Source: Butyrivibrio sp. (GTDB lineage: Bacteria > Bacillota > Clostridia > Lachnospirales > Lachnospiraceae). From it: a stretch of DNA of 55,451 nucleotides. This document shows, one piece after another, positions 9,823 to 17,293 of this stretch. A program made the position numbers and the translations under genes. Within the stretch, counting starts at the first letter, position 1, and each line of letters opens with the position of its first letter. Location: positions 1 to 55,451 of the forward strand of contig JAILJR010000233.1 of NCBI GenBank assembly GCA_024694565.1, in the 5' to 3' direction. The notes beneath the pieces are model-generated. The model ran no database searches and was not told the DNA's origin. It saw nothing but the letters and a program-made list of their open reading frames with translations.

Positions 9823-10881
9823 TTACCTCTTTATATCATAATTCATGTTCATAAGATTACGTATGCTTCCAACATCATCTGTTATGTTGCCGTCACCACG
9901 TATGGTGTGTTTTATTACACTGCTGGCAACTGCGAAGCCTGCCATTTCATCGGGAGCAAAATCATGCATCATAGCATATATCAGCCCGCTTGCGAAAGCA
10001 TCTCCTCCACCGACACGGTCGAGTATTGTAAATGTAAACAGTCTGCTTTCATATGTCTTTCCATCATACCACAGATATGCCTTGAGTGAGTTTTCGCTGC
10101 CGCTGTGGGCATAGCGCACATGTCTTGCAATGCAGCGGATTCCCGGATATCTTTTTACAAACTCACGGTTAATGGCATCCTGCTGTTCCAGCTCCGGCTG
10201 CAGTGGTATCCCGTCCTTGACATCTCCCTTGGAATGATCCTCCTCATCCTTCCACAGATGATAGGGCTCTATCCCAAGAAGCACATCAACATACGGCAGA
10301 CACTGTGTGCAGAAATCCCTTGCTTCTTCCCAGGTCCATAGTGTTGACCTGAAATTGCCGTCGAAGCTCACCGTCAGTCCAAGCTCCTTGGCAATCTTCA
10401 TCGACTCAAGTGTCAGCTTCGCACAGCTCTTTGAAAGGGCCGGTGTGATACCGCTCATATGAAGCCATGTGTATCCCGAAAGAAGCTTCCTAAGATCAAC
10501 CTGCGAAAAGTCGTACTCAGTTATGGCACTGTGCTTTCTGTCATATGTTACCTTACTGGGGCGGATTCCATAGCCTGTCTCCAGATAATATGTACCCAGT
10601 CGGTATGTAGGAGTTTCCTCCGGAGTACTCATAATAACCGGAGAGCAGTGAACATCATTACTTCTCAGCATCCTTATTGCACTTTTCCCAAGTGAGTTGC
10701 CAGGAACAACGGAAAAGAAGGTGCTGTCAACTCCCAGATTGGCAAGTGAAAGAGCGATATTTGCTTCACTCCCTCCGTAGCTTGCCTGGAAGTTCGTTGT
10801 CACACGTATCTTCTCATAATTGGGCGGTGTCAGCCTTAGCATTATCTCTCCGATTGTAATAAATTTGTTTTCAATCTGCAT
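9823..10881 (-). CDS. kdgK: 2-dehydro-3-deoxygluconate kinase (PfkB family)
   Basis: A 352-aa ribokinase/PfkB-family sugar kinase. The N-terminal substrate region is ITIGEIMLRLTPPNYEKI, then YGGSEANIALSLANLG (PfkB signature 1). The C-terminal signature DRVGGGDAFASGLIYAM (about residues 286-302) carries the catalytic Asp. The GEIMLRLTPP opening and overall match favour KDG kinase, which phosphorylates 2-keto-3-deoxygluconate from pectin/uronate breakdown; other keto-sugar kinases cannot be excluded. The ATG follows AGAGGAGG at good distance. No uronate genes flank it. It stands downstream of the FIST-GGDEF gene on the same strand but has its own repeated leader element. Confidence 0.85.
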   Translation of the reverse strand: MQIENKFITIGEIMLRLTPPNYEKIRVTTNFQASYGGSEANIALSLANLGVDSTFFSVVPGNSLGKSAIRMLRSNDVHCSPVIMSTPEETPTYRLGTYYLETGYGIRPSKVTYDRKHSAITEYDFSQVDLRKLLSGYTWLHMSGITPALSKSCAKLTLESMKIAKELGLTVSFDGNFRSTLWTWEEARDFCTQCLPYVDVLLGIEPYHLWKDEEDHSKGDVKDGIPLQPELEQQDAINREFVKRYPGIRCIARHVRYAHSGSENSLKAYLWYDGKTYESRLFTFTILDRVGGGDAFASGLIYAMMHDFAPDEMAGFAVASSVIKHTIRGDGNITDDVGSIRNLMNMNYDIKR

Positions 10882-10967
10882 AATCTTCCTCCTCTGTAAT
10901 CTCCGGTTTAAATCTGACTATTACCGTCGGATGCTGATATCGTAAGCACCCTTTTCTTATTATCAAA
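10882..10967 (-). repeat. Repeated 5' leader element, copy 2 (kdgK)
   Basis: Toward the ATG: GGGTGCTTACGATATCAGC, then AATAGTCAGATTTAAACCGG and ACAGAGGAGG. Both blocks are close to those before rqcP and the C11 peptidase gene. A weak inverted pair (GATA..TAAG / CTTA..TATC) surrounds the first block. Confidence 0.65.
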
Positions 10968-12723
10968 AGCTTACTACTACTTTGTTCTTACCGGTATTCT
11001 TTGCCTCATAAAGAGCTGCATCTACTCTTGAGCATGCCTGGTCAGCAGTTTCCTCGGGTCTGACCCTGACCACACCAATACTCACCGTGACTCTGCCTGC
11101 TTTTTCAAAGCGTATCTTCTCCATGGTCTCGCGGATACGTTCCGCATGCTTAAGAACCTGCTTCTCATAAGTAGAGTTTATCAGAACCATGAATTCCTCT
11201 CCTCCCCATCTTCCGCAGAAGCAGTTGTCATCCAGATCGACCATGGTCTCCCTCATCATTCCGGAAAGTCTTATAAGTACATTATCGCCTTCCTTGTGAC
11301 CATACTGATCATTTACACGCTTGAAATTGTCAAGATCCATCATTATCAGATATGTTTCTTCAACAAGAGGGTCATCCACGGACTCAATGATAAGCCGCTG
11401 GATCTCTGCCCTGTTTAAAAGACCTGTAAGTCCATCAGTGATGGCCATTCTGCTGTATCTTTTGTTTGCATCCTCAAGCTCCTCCATGGTCGTCTTGATA
11501 AATGCAGCCATTCTGCTCAAAATCGGAACCTTACCGGTAAATGCCTTGTCCGATGTGGCAAAAGAAGGTGTTTCAATGCTTTTGGCCTCTCCCTCGCGGA
11601 AGGCAGCAATCACCTGAGTCACATTGTGCTGTATCACATATTCCTTATGTCTTAAAAATTCGCTTGATGTATAAAAACCTGATGTAGGTGCCAGCTGTTG
11701 ATAATACTCTGTTTCCTTACCAACGCCTTCATTTCCCCAAAATGTTCTTCTTCCGGCACAGGAAAAGACCAGAATACTATCCGGAGTAAAGCCTGACAGC
11801 GCTGTAGCTTTCTCTCTAGTGGATTCCAGAATTGTCCAGGGATCACCATAGGCAAGCCTGGCGTTCGAATCCTGACGGATATCAGATGTCATTACCAGAT
11901 AGCCCTCCGGTGTGCATGCCGTAGGAGCTCTCATGATATCAATTCCCTTATCCCTGTATAGGAAGGGAAATTCAAGCGTATGATAAAAGAAGTTTTCATC
12001 ATTCTGAATGTAAAGATACTTATAATACGTCTCATATGCCGGATGCCCGTTAAGCTCCTTCATTACAGGACCCTCGGCTGAGGTTACCCGCAGAAACGAT
12101 CCAAGTGGCTTCCACCCACAGACATGTGTGGATGTAATATGCAGGTCTTCCCCTCCCATAAGAATAAAGACAATACTCTTTTCCCTGACGCCGCCTTCCT
12201 TCGAAAATACTATTACCCCATCATTGTTTATGTCTGCACCAAAGGCTCCTCCGCCAAATATCTGGACATCTTTTCGCACCTTAGAAAGACCTTCGCACAG
12301 GCCTGTAAGCGACATCCCTCGTATTGTAATGAGGAACTCCACACCTTTTACCCAGGGATTATCCTCCACGGCTTTGACAAGGCTTTCTGATACTTCTTCC
12401 TGGCTTTCCTCCGTCATGGGGTATTGAAGAACCTTGACTCTCGTCGACTCATATTCCGTAAAAGTACAGGTGAGCGCAAAAGAATCACCTGAAAAATCAC
12501 CATTTAGAATATTTCCGTTGGATGAGCATCCTACATAATCCGCCTCCGGAAGTACTTCATCTATCCGCTTAAGAGTTTTCTCGATCTTTTCTTTATCAAT
12601 TATCTCAGTATAAATATGAATGAACATTCCATAGCACGTATGAGTATCAAAGTATGTACGAAGATCTGTAAGTCCAATATCCAGTTCATTTCGATCCTTA
12701 AACGAAAACTGTATCTGCTTCAT
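10963..12723 (-). CDS. FIST-domain diguanylate cyclase (FIST_N-FIST_C-GGDEF)
   Basis: A 586-aa soluble protein. Residues about 1-370 match the FIST sensory domains: YVGCSSNGNILNGDFSGDSF in FIST_N, and IFGGGAFGAD, PTACTPEGYLVMTSDI and ILVFSCAGRRTFWG later on. A GGDEF domain follows (AITDGLTGLLNRAEIQ, then GRWGGEEFMVLI near residue 508). GGEEF is a catalytically competent variant; the Asp of the RxxD inhibitory site is absent at the usual place. FIST domains are thought to bind small ligands such as amino acids, so this would couple an internal metabolite to c-di-GMP synthesis. The start MKQIQFSF at 12723 is chosen over an upstream in-frame ATG at 12807 because GAGGAGAGGAG precedes it; the upstream codons coincide with the leader element. 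Confidence 0.85.
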   Translation of the reverse strand: MKQIQFSFKDRNELDIGLTDLRTYFDTHTCYGMFIHIYTEIIDKEKIEKTLKRIDEVLPEADYVGCSSNGNILNGDFSGDSFALTCTFTEYESTRVKVLQYPMTEESQEEVSESLVKAVEDNPWVKGVEFLITIRGMSLTGLCEGLSKVRKDVQIFGGGAFGADINNDGVIVFSKEGGVREKSIVFILMGGEDLHITSTHVCGWKPLGSFLRVTSAEGPVMKELNGHPAYETYYKYLYIQNDENFFYHTLEFPFLYRDKGIDIMRAPTACTPEGYLVMTSDIRQDSNARLAYGDPWTILESTREKATALSGFTPDSILVFSCAGRRTFWGNEGVGKETEYYQQLAPTSGFYTSSEFLRHKEYVIQHNVTQVIAAFREGEAKSIETPSFATSDKAFTGKVPILSRMAAFIKTTMEELEDANKRYSRMAITDGLTGLLNRAEIQRLIIESVDDPLVEETYLIMMDLDNFKRVNDQYGHKEGDNVLIRLSGMMRETMVDLDDNCFCGRWGGEEFMVLINSTYEKQVLKHAERIRETMEKIRFEKAGRVTVSIGVVRVRPEETADQACSRVDAALYEAKNTGKNKVVVSF

Positions 12724-12766
12724 AAAATTCTCCTCTCCTCTATAAACACCGGTTAATATCTGACTT
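12724..12766 (-). repeat. Repeated 5' leader element, copy 3 (FIST-GGDEF)
   Basis: Toward the ATG: TTTAAGTCAGATATTAACCG, then GTGTTTATAGAGGAGAGGAG. Only the second block of the element is present. TATTAAC and GTTTATA can pair as a small stem just before the ribosome binding site. Confidence 0.6.
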
Positions 12767-12948
12767 AAACCCTGTTCAAACATTTTGCCGCAAAATACTG
12801 TCCACATAATTATACATAACTACCCTTATTGTAATCAACAATTCAGGTAATTTTTGCTGACATTACAATCCGGTTGTAACTTTCTCTCAGCTATATGAGG
12901 TGCTATTATAAAAGAAAGTATTGTAGATGATATCTGATGGAGGAAAAA
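12767..12948. promoter_or_regulatory. Divergent control region, FIST-GGDEF / CorA-like gene
   Basis: AT-rich spacer between oppositely transcribed genes. On the plus strand TATTATA at 12904-12910, preceded by TG, is a plausible extended -10 for the CorA-like gene; no good -35 is evident. GGAGG at 12939-12943 sets the start at 12949. Confidence 0.35.
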
Positions 12949-13866
12949 ATGTACTATTTGATCAGGAATACCCTTGAAGAATGCAGCGCTGAGCAGTGTC
13001 ACGATTCAGGATCACCCTATGTAGCCATACTTACTCCTGAGAAATGGCTGGAACAATGCGAAAACTTCGATATGGGCATTGATCTTGAAATGAACAATGA
13101 CGTTATCCTAACAACCAAGGCCGAGGTAAACTATGACTCGCTTACAGGAACCTTCTGTATTCCGACACAGTCAGCCGGCACAGATACACCGGAAAGCTTT
13201 TCCTTTGCACTGGACGAGGCCGGTATAGTTTTTATTGATAAAGGAAAAAGTGCAGCCAAACTTGTTAAGCGCATCCAGAAGTACAAAAAATGGCGCAAGC
13301 CCTCTTTGGAGCGCTTCATTTACGACTTTTTGGAGCTGATAATCCACAATGATCTTCAGATAATGCAAAAATACGAACGAGAGCTGGACGGAATTGAAAA
13401 GGAGATCATGGATGATGCTGAGCAGGCTCACATAGAGCGCAACAACGAAATTCGCGGCGATATCAGGGATCTGCGCATTCACTATGAGCAGCTTCAGGAC
13501 CTCGGTCAGGAGCTTGAAGAAAATGAGAACGGCTTTTTTACTGAAGAAAATATCAGGTATTTTCACATGTTTTCAAGCAGAGTCGACCGGCTTTATGATG
13601 CTGCAACGCATCTTCGCGACTACACAATCCAGCTCAACGATCTTTATCAGTCTCAGCTTGACGTCAAACAGAACCGCATAATGACAGTCCTCACAGTGGT
13701 TACCACCATCTTCATGCCGCTTACTCTGATCGTCGGCTGGTATGGAATGAACTTTAAATACATGCCCGAGCTTGACTGGAGATTCGGTTATCCTGTCATC
13801 ATAATACTCAGCATTATCATCGTGGTCGGAAGCCTCACCTTCTTTAAGGTCAAAAAAATACTATAG
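12949..13866 (+). CDS. corA: CorA-family divalent cation transporter
   Basis: A 305-aa protein with the CorA layout: a soluble N-terminal domain, a long charged helix (about 120-235), two C-terminal membrane helices (TVLTVVTTIFMPLTLIVGWYG and FGYPVIIILSIIIVVGSLTFF), and the pore signature YGMNF near residue 265. It forms a pentameric channel for Mg2+ (or Co2+/Ni2+) in the inner membrane. The ATG at 12949 is preferred over one at 12937 because GGAGGAAAAA lies directly before it. The N-terminal domain is divergent, as in ZntB/MIT-like members, so the exact ion is uncertain. It ends at a strong bidirectional terminator. Confidence 0.85.
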   Translation: MYYLIRNTLEECSAEQCHDSGSPYVAILTPEKWLEQCENFDMGIDLEMNNDVILTTKAEVNYDSLTGTFCIPTQSAGTDTPESFSFALDEAGIVFIDKGKSAAKLVKRIQKYKKWRKPSLERFIYDFLELIIHNDLQIMQKYERELDGIEKEIMDDAEQAHIERNNEIRGDIRDLRIHYEQLQDLGQELEENENGFFTEENIRYFHMFSSRVDRLYDAATHLRDYTIQLNDLYQSQLDVKQNRIMTVLTVVTTIFMPLTLIVGWYGMNFKYMPELDWRFGYPVIIILSIIIVVGSLTFFKVKKIL

Positions 13867-13880
13867 TTGTATATTGTACT

Positions 13881-13913
13881 GATAAAAAACCCCCAAATCC
13901 GGGGGTTTTTATC
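13881..13913. terminator. Bidirectional terminator
   Basis: CCCCC and GGGGG arms around AAATCC, extended by GATAAAAAA and TTTTTATC, give a near-perfect stem with T runs on both strands. It serves the CorA-like gene (+) and the convergent lipoprotein gene (-), whose stop codon overlaps it. Confidence 0.9.
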
Positions 13914-15969
13914 ATTTGTACTTTTCACTCAGCGCAAGCTTGCTCTGATAATTTTTCACAGCAGGGTGATCACTCTCTAAGGATACCCCATCGGGAATAA
14001 GCTTACGCGCCTCAATTACCATATCTCTTGTAAGGTCCTGCAGCTCATTTGAGACATCCTCATCACTATCCATTCCTATGGACAATATCTGCGGTACAAA
14101 CCCAAGCGTGCTTGCTGTGTACCATCCTCCGTTAAACTTATTGGCATCCGCCTGCTTGTCAGTTATCCTGGTGTTTATTTTATTTGTCAGATATACAACT
14201 ACCAGCTGCCTGTCAGGATCTATCATCGCCAGAGTACCCGTCCATCCCTGATGTCCAAAGGTGCCTGAGCCTGCCTGGGTTCCAAAATACCAGACTCTCT
14301 GACCATCACCCTGCCTCCACCAGCCAAGCCCCCAGTTAGCAGCATCAATTGCCTTTGGCGCAGTAAATAAGTCGATCGCATTATGAGAAAAGAATCTGTT
14401 TTCACCATAGCCGCCACTGAGCATGACATTGGCAAGCTTTGCAAGATCCGTAGCATTTGAAAAAAGTCCTGCATGCCCTGAGACGCCTCCCATACAGTAA
14501 AATGCTTTCTCATCATGGACCTCTCCCTGGATAGTCCCCGTCCTGTAGCCTTTAAAATCAAGAAGTCCGTCTCTTGTATTTCCATTCAACTCCGTTGCAG
14601 CGCAGTCATCTTTATCAAAGCCGTTCTGAAGAGGATTGTATGTGATATGCGTAAGTCCCATAGGCTCATAAAATGTTTTCTTAAGCCAGTGATCAAGATC
14701 ATCCCCCGTTATTCTTTCTACTACAAGACCAAGGATCATGTAGTCGACGTCAGAATACACCGTCTTAGTGCCGGGCTCATAGTCCAAAGGTGTCTTGCAT
14801 ATCATATCAATTGTTGCAAGTCTTGTCTTCACATCAGGCTCATTTCCTGCAAACAGAGGATTATCAGGATAATCTTCTCCGGGTAACAGATTTTCCTTAT
14901 ACAGCTTTGGAGCACAGTATTTTGGATCCGCCGGGAATCCCCCCTGATGCATTAAAAGCTCACGAATTGTAAGCTCTGACTTCCATTTTTTAATCGTTTG
15001 AAGATCTGCAGGAACTCCTGGTTCTTTCTTCTCTCCCTTTGTGTCAATTGGCACCTCAATTGTCTTTTCTACAAATTCATCTCCGAGAAAATCTGTGATC
15101 TTTGCATCAAGGTCCACCTCGCCATCCGTCAAAAGCTTCTGCAGTGCATAATTCACCGAAAACATTTTTGTTACAGATGCAAGATCATACAAAGTGTCTG
15201 TTGTGACCTGCGGGCTGTCCGTACATGGAGAGCCGTCGGGAAGAAATGAATTTGTCAGCCCCCATGCATTTTCGTAAACCAGCATCCCATTTTTGATAAC
15301 TGCCAGCTGTGCGCTGCTAAAGCCATTTTCAATGTCTGACTCAATGAGATCTGAGATAAGTGTAAGAGTTTCGGGATGAATCCCGACTTCATCCAAAGTC
15401 CCATCGATTACCTCAGGATAGGGAATATAAACTGTAACCGCCTCAGAAGCTTCTGATGGACTGACATTGGTAACCTGCACCGAGTTTTCGCCATTTTTAG
15501 CGCAGTCAGAAAAATCCACCATCCATAGACTACCCGGTGAAACCTCCGTGACATCAACTGCTCTTCCGTTTATGTACATATCAAAACCAGCAGTTTCGGC
15601 AGCAGTCTTAAAATACAGCTTCCCCTGTCTCTCAAAGCCGGCAAAGCTGTATATGCTGTTCATTGCCAGAGTATTATCTGTGTATCCCCTCCAGTCAGGA
15701 AAGGTAACCTTTATCAGAGAATCCGTATCTGCTGCTCCCGCTTCCTTTGGTTTTAACGTCGTCCCGCGTTCTTTTACTGTTTCCTTTTTTACTTCTTCTT
15801 CCATTCCCCCGGCCTCTGCTGATGTATCATCTGCTCCGATCTTCTCATAGATTGAATTATCCGTCGAAGTAAGCTCTGTCCGACCTTCATCCGCACTCCT
15901 TGTCGAACCACAGGATACGAGCGCAATTGCCATAAGCGTCGCCATAGTAAGCGCCGTTAACTTTTTCAT
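13912..15969 (-). CDS. Lipoprotein with serine beta-lactamase/PBP-type hydrolase domain
   Basis: A 685-aa exported lipoprotein: MKKLTALTMATLMAIALVSC gives a signal peptide with lipobox LVSC (Cys20). After a low-complexity acidic linker comes a beta-rich domain (about 75-190), then a beta-lactamase/PBP class C domain: SxxK as LASVTKMFS (about residue 265), YxN-like TVYSDVDYMILGL, and a KTG-equivalent FGHQGWTGTL. Such enzymes act on peptidoglycan peptides or as esterases; a resistance role is not implied. The start at 15969 (second ATG) is chosen because AGAGGAG lies 7 bases upstream, whereas the first ATG at 15975 is only 1 base away. Its leader carries the repeated element. Convergent with the CorA-like gene. 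Confidence 0.85.
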   Translation of the reverse strand: MKKLTALTMATLMAIALVSCGSTRSADEGRTELTSTDNSIYEKIGADDTSAEAGGMEEEVKKETVKERGTTLKPKEAGAADTDSLIKVTFPDWRGYTDNTLAMNSIYSFAGFERQGKLYFKTAAETAGFDMYINGRAVDVTEVSPGSLWMVDFSDCAKNGENSVQVTNVSPSEASEAVTVYIPYPEVIDGTLDEVGIHPETLTLISDLIESDIENGFSSAQLAVIKNGMLVYENAWGLTNSFLPDGSPCTDSPQVTTDTLYDLASVTKMFSVNYALQKLLTDGEVDLDAKITDFLGDEFVEKTIEVPIDTKGEKKEPGVPADLQTIKKWKSELTIRELLMHQGGFPADPKYCAPKLYKENLLPGEDYPDNPLFAGNEPDVKTRLATIDMICKTPLDYEPGTKTVYSDVDYMILGLVVERITGDDLDHWLKKTFYEPMGLTHITYNPLQNGFDKDDCAATELNGNTRDGLLDFKGYRTGTIQGEVHDEKAFYCMGGVSGHAGLFSNATDLAKLANVMLSGGYGENRFFSHNAIDLFTAPKAIDAANWGLGWWRQGDGQRVWYFGTQAGSGTFGHQGWTGTLAMIDPDRQLVVVYLTNKINTRITDKQADANKFNGGWYTASTLGFVPQILSIGMDSDEDVSNELQDLTRDMVIEARKLIPDGVSLESDHPAVKNYQSKLALSEKYK

Positions 15970-16012
15970 ATACATTCTCCTCTGAAAATACCATTATATA
16001 GCTGACTTATCT
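15970..16012 (-). repeat. Repeated 5' leader element, copy 4 (lipoprotein)
   Basis: Toward the ATG: GATAAGTCAGCTATATAATG, then GTATTTTCAGAGGAG. Second block only, with the same spacing (17 bases) between GTCAG and AGAGG as in the other copies. CTATATAAT could also act as a -10. Confidence 0.5.
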
Positions 16013-16072
16013 GCTGTGTTCAAAATAGTTATAAAAAGTATAGCAAACGCGCAAATATATCTCAATAACAGC

Positions 16073-16104
16073 AAAAAAAGTGAAGCGCCCCGGCTTCACT
16101 TTTC
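16073..16104 (-). terminator. Terminator of the sigma factor operon
   Basis: On the minus strand AAGTGAAGC and GCTTCACTT form a 9-bp stem followed by TTTTTTG. The 5' arm includes the stop codon of the 61-aa gene. Confidence 0.8.
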
Positions 16105-16281
16105 ATTTCTTATATTCATGATCTCTGTAGTGCCTGCTGCATTTAGCATCCCAAGTTCATCATCAGACATTACTTCCATTCCGTCTGAATATCTTGACTC
16201 AACATCTCTGATTATTCTATCAAGTCTTGAATTTGACTCATACTTCTGATAATCAAACATTCTTGCTAATTTACTTTCCAT
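16096..16281 (-). CDS. Small 61-aa protein paired with an ECF sigma factor
   Basis: A short, charged, probably helical protein with no signal peptide, membrane segment or recognised family. GGAGG lies 7-8 bases before the ATG, so translation is well supported. It lies 80 bp downstream of the ECF sigma gene on the same strand and the pair ends at a terminator. The position is where an anti-sigma factor or other sigma partner is usually found, but it lacks the ZAS zinc motif (HxxxCxxC) and a membrane helix, so any anti-sigma role is only inferred from position. The motif MSDDELGMLNAAG near residues 38-50 is the most distinctive part. Confidence 0.7.
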   Translation of the reverse strand: MESKLARMFDYQKYESNSRLDRIIRDVESRYSDGMEVMSDDELGMLNAAGTTEIMNIRNEK

Positions 16282-16360
16282 AACAAACCTCCATTTGCCG
16301 TACTGTGCTATTTTCTTTACAATTATTTATACGAAGCAGCTATCATCATGGCAAAAAAAG

Positions 16361-16831
16361 TCATAATTTTTCTCTAAGTTTTCCCAAGGCCTCTCTGTGT
16401 CTTAACTTTGTAACGCCATAGGAAAGATGCATTTTTTCTGCAATTTCCTGAAGTGTAAGCCCTTTATAATATCGAAGGACAATTATATCCCGAAGCTCCT
16501 GTGGCAGATTCTCAAGGGCAATAGCCAATGCTTCCAGTGACTCGCTGTTTAAAACCTCATCCTCAATAGTACTTTCATTGGTAAGATCCTCAGGTATTTC
16601 AGAATGGATATGATTCGTTCTGTAAAAATCAATAACAGTGTTGCTTGTCATTGAATAAATCCAAGTTGATAAGCTTGCCTTTGAATCATCATAGGTATCA
16701 AGTTTGCTATAAATCTTAATGAATATCTCACTTGTTATGTCTTCAGCGTCTTCTATTGAATTTACATGGTTTTTTACGTAACCAAATACTTTATCTCTGT
16801 ACTCTATATAAATCTCTTCTTTTGATAACAT
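16361..16831 (-). CDS. ECF-type RNA polymerase sigma factor
   Basis: A 156-aa sigma-70 family protein with only regions 2 and 4. Region 2 shows the helices FGYVKNHVNSIEDAEDITSE and the promoter-melting stretch LSTWIYSMTSNTVIDFYR. Region 4 shows ALENLPQELRDIIVLRYYKG, followed by the helix-turn-helix LTLQEIAEKMHLSYGVTKLR. It would direct RNA polymerase to a small regulon. GAGGA precedes the ATG at good spacing. It heads a two-gene unit with the 61-aa protein; no recognisable anti-sigma factor follows, which is unusual for the class. Confidence 0.9.
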   Translation of the reverse strand: MLSKEEIYIEYRDKVFGYVKNHVNSIEDAEDITSEIFIKIYSKLDTYDDSKASLSTWIYSMTSNTVIDFYRTNHIHSEIPEDLTNESTIEDEVLNSESLEALAIALENLPQELRDIIVLRYYKGLTLQEIAEKMHLSYGVTKLRHREALGKLREKL

Positions 16832-16899
16832 CTATCTTCCTCGTTTAAATCAATTGTGCTCAAAAATTCTACTTTAAAATTATATCGTAAACTTTCCAC

Positions 16900-16928
16900 T
16901 TGCGAAAGATGCTTTTTTCACATATAAT
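16900..16928 (+). promoter_or_regulatory. Promoter of tRNA-Pro
   Basis: TTGCGA at 16900-16905 and TATAAT at 16923-16928 are separated by 17 bases; the tRNA begins 21 bases after the -10. A consensus -10 with a near-consensus -35. Confidence 0.8.
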
Positions 16929-16949
16929 AGTTTGGTCGATAACTTTTAT

Positions 16950-17023
16950 CGGGGCGTGGCTCAGTTTGGTAGAGCGCGGCGTTCGGGACGCCGAGGTCGC
17001 AGGTTCGAATCCTGTCGCCCCGA
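16950..17023 (+). tRNA. tRNA-Pro (anticodon CGG)
   Basis: A 74-nt cloverleaf. The acceptor arms CGGGGCG (16950-16956) and CGCCCCG (17016-17022) pair fully, with discriminator A at 17023. The D arm has GGCTCAGTTTGGTAGAGC, the anticodon stem GGCGT/GCCG encloses loop TTCGGGA (anticodon CGG), and the T arm has GCAGGTTCGAATCCTGT. CCA is not encoded. A T run (17025-17030) follows. Confidence 0.97.
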
Positions 17024-17030
17024 CTTTTTT

Positions 17031-17245
17031 GTGCCCTTTTCTACCTTTTTTCCACATATTTCATATATAACATGTGGAGGCAGCGACTTCGGTGGACAAG
17101 AGGAATCGTTATCGTTTCAAAGGCACATCTTAAAAACTGTACTGGACATGGTTCAGGCCCGGAGCCTGATCCGGTAAATCCGAGAGGCGAGAGTGCTGCC
17201 CGGCTATATGAATCTCATCCTCCGGTCTGATATCAAACCAAAATA
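17031..17245 (+). ncRNA. Possible structured RNA between tRNA-Pro and the AAA ATPase gene
   Basis: No protein frame with a ribosome binding site is found here, yet base composition is higher in GC than neighbouring spacers and several complementary segments exist: GGCAGC (17089-17094) with GCTGCC (about 17205-17210), GGAGG (about 17086) with CCTCC (about 17230), and a CAGGC/GCCTG pair (about 17154-17170). It ends at a strong hairpin terminator with T runs on both strands. It lacks the conserved cores of SRP RNA, RNase P RNA and tmRNA; 6S RNA cannot be judged by eye. It could also be the remains of a gene or a tRNA-associated integration scar. Confidence 0.35.
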
Positions 17246-17287
17246 AAAGCGGCCCATCAAATACAGTTTGATGTGGCCGCCTTTTAT
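17241..17287. terminator. Bidirectional terminator
   Basis: GCGGCC-CATCAAA (from 17249) pairs with TTTGATG-T-GGCCGC (to 17280) around TACAG; T-rich tails follow on both strands. It ends the AAA ATPase transcript (-) and any RNA read from 17031-17245 (+). Confidence 0.9.
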
Positions 17288-17293
17288 AAAATT

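Noticed and set aside
16869..17057. A 62-aa minus-strand open frame.
   Set aside because: It is antisense to tRNA-Pro; its sequence is the translated complement of the tRNA.
17140..17200. TPP riboswitch, because of a CCTGATCCGG-TAA segment.
   Set aside because: The CTGAGA core is missing and no thiamine gene follows; the downstream gene is on the other strand.
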